In this document: positions 1 to 9,118 of the stretch, piece after piece
How positions within the stretch are numbered: position 1 is the first letter of the stretch
Layout of the letters: each line of letters starts with the position of its first letter
Assembly: GCF_000504245.1 (NCBI RefSeq)
Contig: NZ_KI632509.1
Span: 3,995,502 to 4,059,501, forward strand
Length of the DNA: 64,000 nt
From: Haloechinothrix halophila YIM 93223
GTDB lineage: Bacteria; Actinomycetota; Actinomycetes; Mycobacteriales; Pseudonocardiaceae
Direction of reading: 5' to 3'
Notes under the pieces: generated by a model
Told to the model about the DNA's origin: nothing
What the model saw: the letters and a program-made list of their open reading frames with translations, nothing else
Database searches by the model: none
Program-made: the position numbers and the translations under genes

Positions 1-767
1 TTCGGCGTCTCAGCCATCGCGTCGATCACGTCGTCGGTGAACGCCGCGGGGTGCGGCGAGGTGAACCGGACCCGCTCGAGGCCGTCGATCTCGCCGCAGG
101 CGCGGAGCAGTTTGCCGAAGGCGTAGCGGTCGCCGAACTCGACACCGTAGGAGTTGACGTTCTGCCCGAGCAGCGTCACCTCGAGCACGCCCTCCGCGAC
201 CAGCGCCTCCACCTCGGCGAGCACGTCGCCGGGCCTGCGGTCGCGCTCCTTGCCGCGCAGCGAGGGCACGATGCAGAAGGTGCAGGTGTTGTTGCAGCCC
301 ACCGAGATCGACACCCAGCCGGAGTAGGCCGAGTCGCGCCGCGCGGGCAGCGTCGACGGGAACGTCTCCAGCGACTCCAGGATCTCGACCTCGGCCTCGC
401 GGTTGTGCCGCGCGCGTTCCAGCAGCGTCGGCAGCGAACCGATGTTGTGGGTACCGAACACGACGTCGACCCACGGCGCGCGCTTGACAATCTCGCCACG
501 ATCCTTCTGCGCGAGACACCCACCGACCGCGATCTGCATGTCGGGGCGCGCCTTCTTCACCCGCGCGAGGTGGCCCAGGTTGCCGTACAGCTTGTTGTCG
601 GCGTTCTCCCTGACCGCGCACGTGTTGAACACGACCACGTCGGCCTCGTCCGGCGTACGGCCCTCGGCGGGAACATAGCCAGCGCCTTCGAGTTGCCCAG
701 CGAGACGTTCGGTGTCGTGCACGTTCATCTGGCAGCCGAACGTGCGGATCTGGTAAGTGCGTGCCAC
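1..767 (-). CDS. miaB: MiaB, tRNA-2-methylthio-N6-dimethylallyladenosine synthase (3' end outside window)
   Basis: Radical-SAM methylthiotransferase that adds the 2-methylthio group to i6A37 of tRNAs reading UNN codons. The reading frame starts [14 protein letters not shown], the typical MTTase N-terminal domain, with the cluster cysteines in [15 protein letters not shown] and VGGCLAQ. The radical-SAM CxxxCxxC motif follows (CNNTCTFC), then [12 protein letters not shown]. About 255 residues are present; the C-terminal radical-SAM part and TRAM domain lie beyond the left edge. The start chosen is GTG at 767-765. A hexamer TACCCT lies 6 nt before it, so the mRNA may be leaderless; the overlapping GGAGGG is too close to act as a normal ribosome binding site. 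It is divergent from the glutamate transporter operon. Confidence 0.93.
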   Translation of the reverse strand, partial: MARTYQIRTFGCQMNVHDTERLAGQLEGAGYVPAEGRTPDEADVVVFNTCAVRENADNKLYGNLGHLARVKKARPDMQIAVGGCLAQKDRGEIVKRAPWVDVVFGTHNIGSLPTLLERARHNREAEVEILESLETFPSTLPARRDSAYSGWVSISVGCNNTCTFCIVPSLRGKERDRRPGDVLAEVEALVAEGVLEVTLLGQNVNSYGVEFGDRYAFGKLLRACGEIDGLERVRFTSPHPAAFTDDVIDAMAETP

Positions 768-908
768 CCCTCCAGGGTAGGACGTCGCGCACCGGCGACG
801 ACCGCTGGCTGCTCCGACTGTAGCTCCGCGGATCTCGGGTCGATATCGATCACGACACGTACGGCCGTGGGATGGCTAGGAGCCAGCGTTACCGCTAGGT
901 TCTCTGCC

Positions 909-1688
909 ATGACGGTTCCGGCTCCGGTACCCGAGTCGGCAGACAGCGGCTCGGGTCCCCTCGTCGAACTCGACGACGTCAACAAGTGGTTCGGCGACCT
1001 GCACGTGCTCAAAGACATCAACATGTCGATCGACCGAGGCGAGGTCGTGGTGGTGATCGGCCCATCGGGGTCAGGCAAGTCGACCTTATGCCGGGCCATC
1101 AACCGGCTTGAGCCGATCGAGAAAGGGGTGATCCGGCTCGACGGTCAACCGTTGCCCGCTGAGGGCAAGGAATTGGCCAAGTTGCGCGCCGACGTGGGCA
1201 TGGTCTTCCAGCAGTTCAATCTGTTCGCGCACAAGACCGTGCTGCAAAACGTCACCCTCGGTCCGGTCAAGGTGCGCAAGGTCAAGGAGGCCGAGGCGCG
1301 CGAGCATGCCGAGCGACTGCTCGAGCGGGTCGGCGTAGCCGACCAAGCCGACAAGTATCCCGCTCAGCTGTCCGGGGGGCAGCAACAGCGGGTAGCCATC
1401 GCGCGAGCGTTGGCGATGCGACCCAAGGTCATGCTCTTCGACGAGCCAACCTCGGCATTGGACCCCGAGATGATCAAGGAGGTCCTCGACGCCATGGTCG
1501 ACCTCGCCAAGGAAGGCATGACCATGGTCGTCGTCAGCCACGAGATGGGGTTCGCTCGTACCGCCGCGCACCGAGTGGCATTCATGGCCGACGGCCGCAT
1601 CGTCGAGGAGTCCACGCCCGACGAGTTCTTCACCAATCCGAAGTCAGAACGGGCCAAGGACTTCCTCGGCAAGATAATCAAGCACTGA
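909..1688 (+). CDS. gluA: Glutamate/glutamine ABC transporter ATP-binding protein (GluA/GlnQ type)
   Basis: ATPase subunit of a polar amino acid importer, 259 residues. Seen in the sequence: Walker [10 protein letters not shown] (51-59), Q-loop around Q101, signature [15 protein letters not shown] from residue 154, Walker B VMLFDE (174-179) and the switch histidine in VVSHEMGF. The family and the following binding protein and two permeases match the gluABCD glutamate system of corynebacteria. The ATG at 909 is preceded by TAGGTT with a 7-nt gap, which fits a leaderless start; the frame is open further upstream but that part is antisense to miaB. First gene of a four-gene operon; 15 nt separate it from gluB. 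Confidence 0.93.
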   Translation: MTVPAPVPESADSGSGPLVELDDVNKWFGDLHVLKDINMSIDRGEVVVVIGPSGSGKSTLCRAINRLEPIEKGVIRLDGQPLPAEGKELAKLRADVGMVFQQFNLFAHKTVLQNVTLGPVKVRKVKEAEAREHAERLLERVGVADQADKYPAQLSGGQQQRVAIARALAMRPKVMLFDEPTSALDPEMIKEVLDAMVDLAKEGMTMVVVSHEMGFARTAAHRVAFMADGRIVEESTPDEFFTNPKSERAKDFLGKIIKH

Positions 1689-1703
1689 AGTAAGGGGAAA
1701 CGA

Positions 1704-2609
1704 ATGCGTCCATTCAGAACCAAAGCCTTGGTAGGCGCTCTCACCCTGGGCCTGGCGCTCGCGGCCTGCGGCGACGACGGCAACGGCACCGGCACTGGCG
1801 GAGGTGCCGAGTCCGAGTACGAGGTGGTGGACAACCCCGAGTTCGAGTCCGGCACGACGATGGCCGATCTCGCGGAGCAGGGCAATATCACCATCGGAGT
1901 GAAGTTCGACCAGCCTGGCATCGGGCAAATGCCTCCTGGCGAGGACGCTCCCGTCGGGTTCGACATCGAGATGGCCAAGATCGTCGCAGGCCAGCTCGGC
2001 ATCTCGCCCGACAACATTGAGTGGAAGGAGACGGTGTCCGACAACCGGGAGCCGTTCCTGCAGAACGATGTCGTCGATCTCGTCATCGCGTCCTATTCCA
2101 TCACCGAAGACCGGCAGAAGGTCGTCGGGCAGGCGGGCCCGTACTACGTGACCGGTCAGCAGCTGCTTGTTCGTGAAGAGGACAAGGACACGATCGCCGG
2201 CCCGGACGACTTGGAGGGTGTCAAGGTCTGCTCCGTCACGGGTTCCACGTCGATCCAGACCGTCACCGAGGAGTACGGTGCCGATCCCACCCCCTTCGAC
2301 ACGTACTCCGCGTGCGTGCGGCAACTGCAGAACGACACCGTCGACGCGGTCACGACCGACGGTGCCATCCTGCTCGGGTACGCCGCGCAGGACCCGGACA
2401 ACCTCGAGGTCGTTGGACCGGAGTTTTCCGAGGAGCGATACGGCATCGGCTACTCCAAGGGTGACGCCGAGATGTGTCAGTTCCTGACGGACACCATCAA
2501 CAACTCGTTCGAGAACGGCAGCTGGAACACCGCGTTCGAGTCCACGCTCGGTCAGGCAGGGGTCGAGACCCCAGAGCCACCCGAGACCGATCCCTGTCCT
2601 TCGGCATAA
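1704..2609 (+). CDS. gluB: Glutamate ABC transporter substrate-binding lipoprotein
   Basis: Extracytoplasmic solute-binding protein of family 3 (SBP_bac_3), 301 residues. The N-terminus is a lipoprotein signal peptide with lipobox LALAAC and lipidated Cys22, followed by a Gly/Asp-rich linker. The binding domain contains the family hallmarks GVKFDQPGIG, GFDIEMAKI and VVDLVIASYSIT. It should deliver glutamate or a related amino acid to the two permeases that follow; the substrate is inferred from gene order and family, not from binding residues. A purine-rich AAGGGGAA precedes the ATG. A strong hairpin separates it from gluC and may make this gene more highly expressed than the permeases. Confidence 0.92.
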   Translation: MRPFRTKALVGALTLGLALAACGDDGNGTGTGGGAESEYEVVDNPEFESGTTMADLAEQGNITIGVKFDQPGIGQMPPGEDAPVGFDIEMAKIVAGQLGISPDNIEWKETVSDNREPFLQNDVVDLVIASYSITEDRQKVVGQAGPYYVTGQQLLVREEDKDTIAGPDDLEGVKVCSVTGSTSIQTVTEEYGADPTPFDTYSACVRQLQNDTVDAVTTDGAILLGYAAQDPDNLEVVGPEFSEERYGIGYSKGDAEMCQFLTDTINNSFENGSWNTAFESTLGQAGVETPEPPETDPCPSA

Positions 2610-2620
2610 TTGCGGCGCAT

Positions 2621-2661
2621 TGCGGCGTCCGGGGCCCGCGATGAGGGCCCCGGACGCCGCA
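2621..2661 (+). terminator. 17-bp perfect inverted repeat between gluB and gluC
   Basis: Arms 2621-2637 and 2645-2661 are perfectly complementary (17 bp, almost all G/C) around a 7-nt loop. No T-tract follows. It starts 12 nt after the gluB stop. The position inside a transporter operon suggests a partial terminator or an mRNA 3'-end stabiliser that raises the binding protein relative to the permeases. Confidence 0.8.
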
Positions 2662-2694
2662 CCCTCGCCATCCCCGTACTAGGAGCTACCGTTC

Positions 2695-3345
2695 GTGGAT
2701 GAGTACCTGCCCGAACTGTTAGCGCGCTTGGCTGACGGTTTCGCGGTTACGCTGAGAATGCTGGGCTGGTCCGCCCTGATCGCTGGGATCGTCGGAACGA
2801 TTCTCGCGGCGATGCGCGTGTCACCGGTTCCGCCGCTACGCGCTTTCGGCACGTCATACGTCAACATTTTTCGCAACACCCCGCTCGTGGTGCTGTTCCT
2901 TCTCGCCGTCGAGGGTTTGCCGACGGTCGGCGTCAGGATCTCCTTCGAATGGTTCGCCATCATCACGCTGGCGACCTACACCGCCTCGTTCGTCTGTGAA
3001 GCCATCCGTTCGGGTATCAACACCGTCGATGTGGGACAGGCTGAGGCATCCCGCTCGATCGGCATGACGTTTGGCCAATCCTTGGGCATCATCGTGCTTC
3101 CGCAGGCCATCCGCGCGGTCATACCACCGTTGGCCAGTGTCTACATCGCGCTCGCGAAGAACACCGCGGTCGCCGCGGCCTTTGGAGTCGTGGAGGCGAC
3201 CGGTCAGCTGAGCAATCTCATCCGGGACTTCGCCAGCTTCCTCTGGTTCTCCTTCTTCGGCATCGCGGCCGGCTACGTCATCATTGTGCTCGTGATCTCG
3301 GGTATCGCGGGAATGATCGAACGGCGTCTGGCGGTGGTTCGATGA
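2695..3345 (+). CDS. gluC: Glutamate ABC transporter permease (GluC type)
   Basis: Integral membrane subunit, 216 residues, of the His/Glu/Gln/Arg/opine permease family. It has several hydrophobic helices and the cytoplasmic EAA loop: EASRSIGMTFGQSLGIIVLPQAIR, seen here as VDVGQAEASRSIG followed by IIVLPQA. Such permeases pair with a second permease and contact the ATPase. GTG 2695 is chosen because AGGAG at 2681-2685 lies 9 nt upstream. Its stop overlaps the gluD ATG by 4 nt, indicating translational coupling. Confidence 0.92.
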   Translation: MDEYLPELLARLADGFAVTLRMLGWSALIAGIVGTILAAMRVSPVPPLRAFGTSYVNIFRNTPLVVLFLLAVEGLPTVGVRISFEWFAIITLATYTASFVCEAIRSGINTVDVGQAEASRSIGMTFGQSLGIIVLPQAIRAVIPPLASVYIALAKNTAVAAAFGVVEATGQLSNLIRDFASFLWFSFFGIAAGYVIIVLVISGIAGMIERRLAVVR

Positions 3346-4169
3346 ACTCGGTGCTGTTCGACGTCCCAGGCCCACGAGCGCGTGCCAGGCACCGCATCGG
3401 CACCATCGTCGGTGGTGCGGCCATCGTCGCCTTCCTTGGCCTACTCGGCTGGAAACTCTGGGTCGAAGAGGCGATCACCCCAGACCAGTGGTCGTTCCTG
3501 ACGGTTCCGGGAATCGTGCTCGGCTTGGCCGAGGCATTGTTGTTCACCCTGGCGGCCGCGGCCACCGCCATCGGCATGGCCGTGGTGTTCGGCGCGGTCT
3601 TCGCCTTCGGCAGGCTCTCCGACCACGCACTGGTGCGCTGGCCCTGCCTAGTCGTGGTGGAGTTCTTCCGTGCCGTTCCGCTGCTGCTGCTGATCCTGTT
3701 CTTGTTCATCGCTTACGGCTGGGCCCTCGGCCCGTTCGGGTCATTGGTAATCGCTCTGACGCTCTACAACGGGGCCGTGCTTGCCGAGATCTTCCGAGCA
3801 GGTCTGCTCGCGGTGCCACGGGGGCAGCGCGAGGCCGCGTACTCCATTGGCATGCGCAAATACCAGGTCATGCTGCTCGTCCTGGCACCGCAGGCGATCC
3901 GTACGATGCTCCCAGCGATCATCAGCCAATGCGTTGTCGCTCTCAAGGACACCGCACTTGGCTTCATCATCGGCTACTCCGGCTTCGTGCACGAAGGCGA
4001 CTTGATCTTCACGTCGATCCAGTACAACAACCCCATCGCTGTCGGGATCGTTCTCGCCGCAGTGTTCATCGTGATCAACTACTCGCTGTCGAGGCTGGCA
4101 GTCCATCTCGAATCACGACTCCGGCGCCAAGGCACGACCGTCGTGCACGTCGATGAGGGTGTGGAGTAG
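3342..4169 (+). CDS. gluD: Glutamate ABC transporter permease (GluD type)
   Basis: Second membrane permease of the importer, 275 residues. After a cytoplasmic N-terminus comes a hydrophobic helix (IGTIVGGAAIVAFLGLLGW) and the conserved permease core, with the EAA loop REAAYSIGMRKYQVMLLVL ending in APQAIR. It should form the translocation pore as a heterodimer with GluC. The ATG overlaps the gluC stop (ATGA at 3342-3345). It is the last gene of the operon; a bidirectional terminator follows at 4284-4330. Confidence 0.92.
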   Translation: MNSVLFDVPGPRARARHRIGTIVGGAAIVAFLGLLGWKLWVEEAITPDQWSFLTVPGIVLGLAEALLFTLAAAATAIGMAVVFGAVFAFGRLSDHALVRWPCLVVVEFFRAVPLLLLILFLFIAYGWALGPFGSLVIALTLYNGAVLAEIFRAGLLAVPRGQREAAYSIGMRKYQVMLLVLAPQAIRTMLPAIISQCVVALKDTALGFIIGYSGFVHEGDLIFTSIQYNNPIAVGIVLAAVFIVINYSLSRLAVHLESRLRRQGTTVVHVDEGVE

Positions 4170-4283
4170 CGACGGTCACGCACGCTCTGATCAGCACATA
4201 CACAATCGCTCCACCACCTCAGCCGCAGGCGTGACGCTCCGGTGGCGGCGAATATCGCGCCACGAACAAGGGGTGACACGACT

Positions 4284-4330
4284 GAGGTCCGCCCCCACAC
4301 CGTCAACTCAACGGCATGGGGGCGGACCTC
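4284..4330. terminator. Bidirectional terminator-like hairpin between gluD and sdhB
   Basis: Perfect 14-bp inverted repeat: arms 4284-4297 and 4317-4330 with a 19-nt loop. It sits in the gap between the convergent gluABCD and sdhCAB operons, so it can end transcription from both sides. The rest of the gap (4170-4283) shows no coding signal. Confidence 0.75.
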
Positions 4331-4360
4331 GGTCGTCAGATCGTTTGCCTTCTGCGAGCG

Positions 4361-5113
4361 CTACTTACCGCGCTTGAACAGCTTGTTGCCCAGCCACACC
4401 ACCGGGTCGTAACGGCGACCCGCGACGCGCTCCTTCATCGGGATCAGCGCGTTGTCGGTGATCTTGATGTTTTCCGGGCACACCTCGGTACAGCACTTGG
4501 TGATGTTGCAGTAGCCGAGGCCGTGGTCGTCCTGCGCGGTGTCGCGCCGGTCGGCGGCGTCCAGCGGGTGCATCTCCAGTTCCGCGATCCGCATCAGGAA
4601 TCTCGGCCCGGAGAACTCGAGCTTGTTCTCCTCGTGGTCACGCACCACGTGACAGGTGTCCTGACACAGGAAGCATTCGATGCACTTGCGGAACTCCTGC
4701 GAGCGCTGGACGTCCTCCTGCTGCATCCGGTACTCCCCCGGCTGCAGCTTCTCTGGCGGAGTGAACGCCTGCACCTCGCGGGCTTTCTCGTAGTTGTAGG
4801 ACACGTCGGTGACCAGGTCGCGCACAACCGAGAACGCCCGCATCGGGGTGACGGTGATGACCTCGTCCTTGTCAAACAGCGACATCCGCGTCATGCACAG
4901 CAACTGTGGCCTGCCGTTGACCTCCGCCGAGCACGAGCCGCACTTGCCCGCCTTGCAGTTCCATCGCACCGCCAGATCCGGTGCTTGGGTGGCCTGCAGC
5001 CGGTGGATGATGTCGAGCACGACCTCGCCTTCGTTGACCTCGACCTCGAAGTCCTCCAGCGAGCCGCCGTCCGAATCGCCGCGCCATACTCGGAATTGGC
5101 CCTTGTAGCTCAT
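4361..5113 (-). CDS. sdhB: Succinate dehydrogenase iron-sulfur subunit (Sdh1 type)
   Basis: Electron-transfer subunit of succinate dehydrogenase/fumarate reductase, 250 residues. The N-terminal ferredoxin domain binds a [2Fe-2S] cluster through CKAGKCGSCSAEV and a downstream cysteine (QLLC). The C-terminal domain has CIECFLCQDTC and CNITKCCTEVCP for the [4Fe-4S] and [3Fe-4S] clusters. It resembles mycobacterial Rv0247c of the Sdh1 complex. The start overlaps the sdhA stop (ATGA, 5110-5113). Last gene of the operon. Confidence 0.94.
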   Translation of the reverse strand: MSYKGQFRVWRGDSDGGSLEDFEVEVNEGEVVLDIIHRLQATQAPDLAVRWNCKAGKCGSCSAEVNGRPQLLCMTRMSLFDKDEVITVTPMRAFSVVRDLVTDVSYNYEKAREVQAFTPPEKLQPGEYRMQQEDVQRSQEFRKCIECFLCQDTCHVVRDHEENKLEFSGPRFLMRIAELEMHPLDAADRRDTAQDDHGLGYCNITKCCTEVCPENIKITDNALIPMKERVAGRRYDPVVWLGNKLFKRGK

Positions 5114-7038
5114 GCGGTGTCTCCCTGGGCAGCGGGATGCGTGGTCAGCTCCGCCTCGGTGTAGTACTTCTCCAGTTCGGACAGTTCGAACAGTTCGAGC
5201 AGGTCTTGGCGCATTGGCACCTGCTCCTTCGGCTCGACCACGACATCGGGAACCACCTGGTCTTCGCCGGACACCCGGCAGGACAACAGCCGGTTCCGCC
5301 AGTCCGAGTCGAGCATTGGGAAGTCATCCCTGGTGTGACCGCCCCTGCTTTCGGTGCGCAGCAACGCTGCCTTGGCTACCGCCTCGCTGACAACCATCAT
5401 GTTGCGGAGGTCGATCGCCAGGTGCCAGCCGGGGTTGAACTGCCGGTGACCCTCGACAACGACGTTGCGCACCCGCGAGCGGATCTCGGCGAGCCTGCCG
5501 AGCGCCCGCTCGATCTCATCGGCAGTACGGATGATCCCGACGAGGTCGTTCATCGTCTGCTGGAGTTCGTGCTGCAGGGTGTATGGGTTCTCCCGCGCAC
5601 CCTCGCCCTCGGCGGGTTCGAATGGCGACACCGCCGACCGCGCGGCCGCGTCGATGTCGGACTGCAGCACGACCGGTTTGCGCTCGAGCGACTCGACGTA
5701 GTTCGCGGCACCGAGCCCGGCCCGCCTGCCGAACACCAGAAGGTCGGACAGCGAGTTGCCACCGAGCCGGTTCGAGCCGTGCATCCCGCCGGAACACTCG
5801 CCAGCGGCGAACAGCCCCGGCACGGTCGACTCACCGGTGTCGGGGTCGACCTCGATGCCGCCCATCACGTAGTGGCAGGTGGGGCCGACCTCCATCGGCT
5901 CGGCCGTGATGTCCACATCGGCCAGTTCCTTGAACTGGTGATACATCGACGGCAGCCTGCGCTTGATCTCCTCGTCGGGCATCCGGCTGGCGATGTCGAG
6001 GTAGACGCCGCCGTGCGGGGAACCGCGGCCTTCCTTGACCTCGGTATTGATCGCGCGGGCGACCTCGTCCCGTGGCAACAGGTCCGGCGTGCGGCGGTTG
6101 TTGTCCGGGTCGGTGTACCAGCGGTCGGCTTCTTCCTCGGTCTCGGCGTACTGCCCCTTGAAGACGTCGGGGACGTAGTCGAACATGAACCGCTTGCCTT
6201 CGGAGTTCTTCAAGACTCCGCCGTCACCGCGCACGCCCTCGGTGACCAAGATGCCCTTCACACTCGGCGGCCAGACCATGCCTGTCGGGTGGAACTGCAC
6301 GAACTCCATGTTGATCAAGCTCGCGCCAGTCCGCGCGGCCAGCGCGTGCCCGTCGCCGGTGTACTCCCATGAGTTCGAGGTGACCTGGAACGATTTGCCG
6401 ATGCCGCCGGTAGCCATGATCACGGCGCCGGTCTCGAACAGCACGAACCGGCCCGACTCGCGCCAGTAGCCGAACGCGCCGGAGATCGCCCCGGAGTCGT
6501 CCTTGAGCAGCTCGGTGATGGTGCATTCCTGGAAGACCTTGAGCTTGGCCTCGTAGTCGCCGAACTCGGCCTTGTCTTCCTGCTGCAGCGACACGATTTT
6601 CTGCTGCATGGTGCGGATCAGCTCAAGGCCGGTGCGGTCACCGACGTGCGCCAGCCTCGGGTACGTGTGGCCGCCGAAGTTGCGCTGGCTGATGCGGCCG
6701 TCCTCGGTGCGGTCGAACAGGGCGCCGTAGGTTTCCAGCTCCCACACCCGGTCCGGCGCTTCCTTGGCGTGCAGCTCGGCCATCCGCCAATTGTTGAGGA
6801 ACTTGCCGCCCCGCATGGTGTCGCGGAAGTGGACCTGCCAGGAGTCGTTCGAGTTGACGTTGCCCATCGAGGCGGCGCAGCCGCCCTCGGCCATCACGGT
6901 GTGGGCCTTGCCGAACAACGACTTGCAGATCACCGCCGTGGTCAGCCCGCGCTGTCTCGCCTCGATCGCCGCACGCAGCCCGGCGCCACCGGCGCCGATC
7001 ACGACAACGTCATAGTTGTGGCGTTCTACCTCGGTCAC
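5110..7038 (-). CDS. sdhA: Succinate dehydrogenase/fumarate reductase flavoprotein subunit (Sdh1 type)
   Basis: Catalytic flavoprotein, 642 residues, oxidising succinate to fumarate. It has the FAD-binding Rossmann motif GAGGAG at 15-20, and an AHTVMAEGG segment whose His46 aligns with the covalent FAD-binding histidine of the family. Active-site segments such as NMEFVQFHPTGM, TEGVRGDGG and a C-terminal capping/helical domain are all recognisable. The GTG start (7038-7036) follows GAGGTG. A 34-nt gap separates it from the membrane subunit upstream, and it overlaps sdhB by 4 nt. Closest in style to mycobacterial Rv0248c. Confidence 0.94.
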   Translation of the reverse strand: MTEVERHNYDVVVIGAGGAGLRAAIEARQRGLTTAVICKSLFGKAHTVMAEGGCAASMGNVNSNDSWQVHFRDTMRGGKFLNNWRMAELHAKEAPDRVWELETYGALFDRTEDGRISQRNFGGHTYPRLAHVGDRTGLELIRTMQQKIVSLQQEDKAEFGDYEAKLKVFQECTITELLKDDSGAISGAFGYWRESGRFVLFETGAVIMATGGIGKSFQVTSNSWEYTGDGHALAARTGASLINMEFVQFHPTGMVWPPSVKGILVTEGVRGDGGVLKNSEGKRFMFDYVPDVFKGQYAETEEEADRWYTDPDNNRRTPDLLPRDEVARAINTEVKEGRGSPHGGVYLDIASRMPDEEIKRRLPSMYHQFKELADVDITAEPMEVGPTCHYVMGGIEVDPDTGESTVPGLFAAGECSGGMHGSNRLGGNSLSDLLVFGRRAGLGAANYVESLERKPVVLQSDIDAAARSAVSPFEPAEGEGARENPYTLQHELQQTMNDLVGIIRTADEIERALGRLAEIRSRVRNVVVEGHRQFNPGWHLAIDLRNMMVVSEAVAKAALLRTESRGGHTRDDFPMLDSDWRNRLLSCRVSGEDQVVPDVVVEPKEQVPMRQDLLELFELSELEKYYTEAELTTHPAAQGDTA

Positions 7039-7072
7039 TCATTCACCTCAGCACTGTGGGGACGAACCGGCC

Positions 7073-7879
7073 TCAGCCGATGATGCGCAGGTCGGTGATC
7101 GCACCGCTGGCCACCAGGAACACATAGAGGTCGGTCAGGATCAGCGTGCCGATCGTGATCCAGGCGAACTCCATGTGCCGGGTGTTCAACAACGACACCT
7201 TGGTCCACAACCAGTAGCGGACTGGGTGTTTCGAGAAATGCTTCAACCGGCCGCCGGTCACGTGCCGGCACGAGTGACACGACAGCGTGTAGCACCACAG
7301 CAGCACCACGTTGCCGACCAGGATGAAGTTGCCGAGCCCGAGACCGAACCCGCCATCCGGGGAATGGAAGGCGAGGATGGCGTCATAGGTGTTGATCACC
7401 GAGATGATCACCGCTGCGTAGAAGAAGTAGCGGTGCACGTTCTGCAGGATCAGCGGCAGCCGGGTCTCGCCGGTGTAGCGGCTGTGCGGCTCGGGCACCG
7501 CGCACGCCGGTGGCGAGAGCCAGAACGACCTGTAGTACGCCTTGCGGTAGTAGTAGCAGGTCAGCCGGAACAACAGCAGCAATGGCAGGCTCAACGCGGC
7601 GTACGGGACCAGCGGGTGATCCGGCAGGAACCGGCCGAAGTGGGCCGCACCCTCGAGGCAGCCGTTCGACATGCATGGCGAGTAGAACGGCGTCAGGTAG
7701 TGGTAGTCGCCGACCCAGTAGTAATTCTGCTGGAATGCCCGGAACGTCGCGTAGATCACGAAGATCGACAGGCCGACGACGGTGAGCAGTGGCGGCACCC
7801 ACCAGCGGTCGGTCCGCAACGAGGGGACGGGCAGGCGGGCGCGTGGCGGCGCGTATACCCCGGTCTCGGTCGACGTCAC
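7073..7879 (-). CDS. sdhC: Succinate dehydrogenase membrane anchor subunit (Rv0249c-like)
   Basis: Membrane protein of 268 residues with about five hydrophobic helices (for example around VPPLLTVVGLSIFVIYATF and FAWITIGTLILTDLYVFLV). It is first in the operon and so should be the anchor and quinone-reducing subunit of the Sdh1 complex. One long subunit replaces the usual SdhC/SdhD pair, as in mycobacterial Rv0249c. Histidines in the helices (for example NVHRYFFY and CHSCRH) could ligate haem, but I cannot assign them. A CxxC motif (SCHSCRH) is notable. GTG start with GGAGGT upstream. Confidence 0.85.
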   Translation of the reverse strand: MTSTETGVYAPPRARLPVPSLRTDRWWVPPLLTVVGLSIFVIYATFRAFQQNYYWVGDYHYLTPFYSPCMSNGCLEGAAHFGRFLPDHPLVPYAALSLPLLLLFRLTCYYYRKAYYRSFWLSPPACAVPEPHSRYTGETRLPLILQNVHRYFFYAAVIISVINTYDAILAFHSPDGGFGLGLGNFILVGNVVLLWCYTLSCHSCRHVTGGRLKHFSKHPVRYWLWTKVSLLNTRHMEFAWITIGTLILTDLYVFLVASGAITDLRIIG

Positions 7880-7950
7880 AGTGTGTACCTCCAGTGCCGG
7901 ACGTCTCGGCGCACCAACGTCCCGTTGATCAGGAACCGTGCGTAGTCGGC

Positions 7951-7981
7951 CGCGAGGGCGGAGCTACGGCCTGCCCTCGCG
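7951..7981 (-). terminator. Terminator-like hairpin downstream of the 97-residue gene
   Basis: Perfect 9-bp G/C stem: arms 7951-7959 and 7973-7981, 13-nt loop. It lies 19 nt past the stop of the small minus-strand gene and upstream of the sdh operon start, so it likely insulates the two units. Confidence 0.55.
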
Positions 7982-8000
7982 TGGTCGAGCCGAGCCGCCG

Positions 8001-8294
8001 TCACGAGCGCTCGCCGTGGTAGCCGCCGACACCTTCGTCATCCGCACCTGCCCAGAGCGACTCGTCGTAGGGCGTGTCGGGCACGACGATGACCTCGGAC
8101 CGATCCTGGGAACGCTGCTGCACCGGCACAGGGTGCGAGACCTCGAACTCGTCGGCATCGATGTCGAGGCGGTCGAGATCGTTGGCAAGCCGCCGCACGA
8201 CAGGCGCGTCGCCGTATCGGCTGCGTAACGCGCCTAGGCATTGGCGTAGCTGGCCGATTCCCCGTCGAAGTTCCGCCATCTCGCTGGTCGCCAC
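8001..8294 (-). CDS. Small conserved actinobacterial protein of unknown function
   Basis: 97 residues, charged, no membrane segment or signal peptide. The N-terminal half looks like a helical hairpin (MAELRRGIGQLRQCLGALRSRYGD, then VVRRLANDLDRLDIDADE); the C-terminal half is acidic and probably disordered. I recognise the N-terminal pattern only as an actinobacterial hypothetical family and assign no function. The GTG start at 8294 is chosen because GGAGGTG lies 5 nt upstream; an in-frame ATG at 8324 lacks such a site. A candidate promoter is at 8361-8389 and a hairpin follows the gene. Confidence 0.7.
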   Translation of the reverse strand: MATSEMAELRRGIGQLRQCLGALRSRYGDAPVVRRLANDLDRLDIDADEFEVSHPVPVQQRSQDRSEVIVVPDTPYDESLWAGADDEGVGGYHGERS

Positions 8295-8360
8295 GTCGGC
8301 ACCTCCATGCCAGTCAATGATCATGCCGCAGCCCTGCTGAGCCGTGGCGTCGCATGATTG

Positions 8361-8389
8361 ACTCTGCCTTGATCGAGATCTAGTGACAA
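8361..8389 (-). promoter_or_regulatory. Candidate sigma-70-type promoter for the 97-residue gene
   Basis: On the minus strand, TTGTCA (8389-8384) and CAGAGT (8366-8361) are separated by 17 nt. It lies about 67 nt upstream of the GTG at 8294. Rest of the gap 8295-8538: no coding signal. Confidence 0.45.
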
Positions 8390-8538
8390 GTACCACACGC
8401 CGATCCTTGGCACCGCACTGTAGTCGGCGTCACAGCGCAGCCGCACTCGGGGCCCCGACCGGCCGTGACACCGCATCGTGGTCGCCATCGCGGACCTGAG
8501 TCACGATCCCGATCATGGAGCCGCTGAGCGCGGCGCGG

Positions 8539-9114
8539 TCACGATTCCTCGGCGGTTCCCTCCAGCGGGTCGGTGTCACGCCCCGCCGAGGCAAGCTCCT
8601 CGCGCACCACCCGGTAGGCCAGCCCCTCCGGATAGCCCTTGCGAGCGAGGGCGGCGACCAGCCGCCGGATGACGGCCCGGTCATCGAGCCGCGCCATGCC
8701 CCGCATCCGCTTGCGGACCAGTTCGCGCGCCCGGTGCTCTTCCTCGGCAGGGTCGATCGCACTCACCGCGTGCTCGGCGGTGTCGGCGTCGATGCCCTGC
8801 CGGATCAGCTGCGACTTCACACCTTTTCTGCCGAGCCCCTGGTGGGTGTGTTTGGACCGCACCATCATCTCGGCGTACTCGGCGTCGTCGATCAGCTTGG
8901 CCCGTTCGAGCCGGTCCAGCACCTCACCGGAGGTCTCGTCGTCGAATCCCTTGCGCGCGAGGGCCGTGGCGAGCCCAGACCTGGTGCGGGGACGCACCGC
9001 GAGCAGCCGGAGACAGACGGACTTGGCCTCCCGGAACCGCTCGTCGGGACCGGCCTGTTCGGTCTCGCTGGCCTCGTCAGCCGTCTGGCTGCCGCGGTTG
9101 GCCTGCCGTGCCAT
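8539..9114 (-). CDS. recX: Recombination regulatory protein RecX
   Basis: RecX binds RecA filaments and limits their activity. The protein is 191 residues: a variable charged N-terminus (about 1-30), then three-helix RecX repeats including LRLLAVRPRTRSGLATALARKG, LIDDAEYAEMMVRS and VRKRMRGMARLDDRAVIRRLV. It lies 4 nt downstream of recA in the same orientation, the standard actinobacterial recA-recX arrangement, so SOS induction of recA should also raise its inhibitor. The ATG at 9114 gives the usual family length; the frame stays open into recA but that part is a shadow. Confidence 0.92.
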   Translation of the reverse strand: MARQANRGSQTADEASETEQAGPDERFREAKSVCLRLLAVRPRTRSGLATALARKGFDDETSGEVLDRLERAKLIDDAEYAEMMVRSKHTHQGLGRKGVKSQLIRQGIDADTAEHAVSAIDPAEEEHRARELVRKRMRGMARLDDRAVIRRLVAALARKGYPEGLAYRVVREELASAGRDTDPLEGTAEES

Positions 9115-9118
9115 GGAC

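Noticed and set aside
51-908. N-terminal extension of the gluA frame
   Set aside because: It is antisense to miaB. Homology to ABC ATPases begins near 909, where a -10-like hexamer sits 7 nt upstream.
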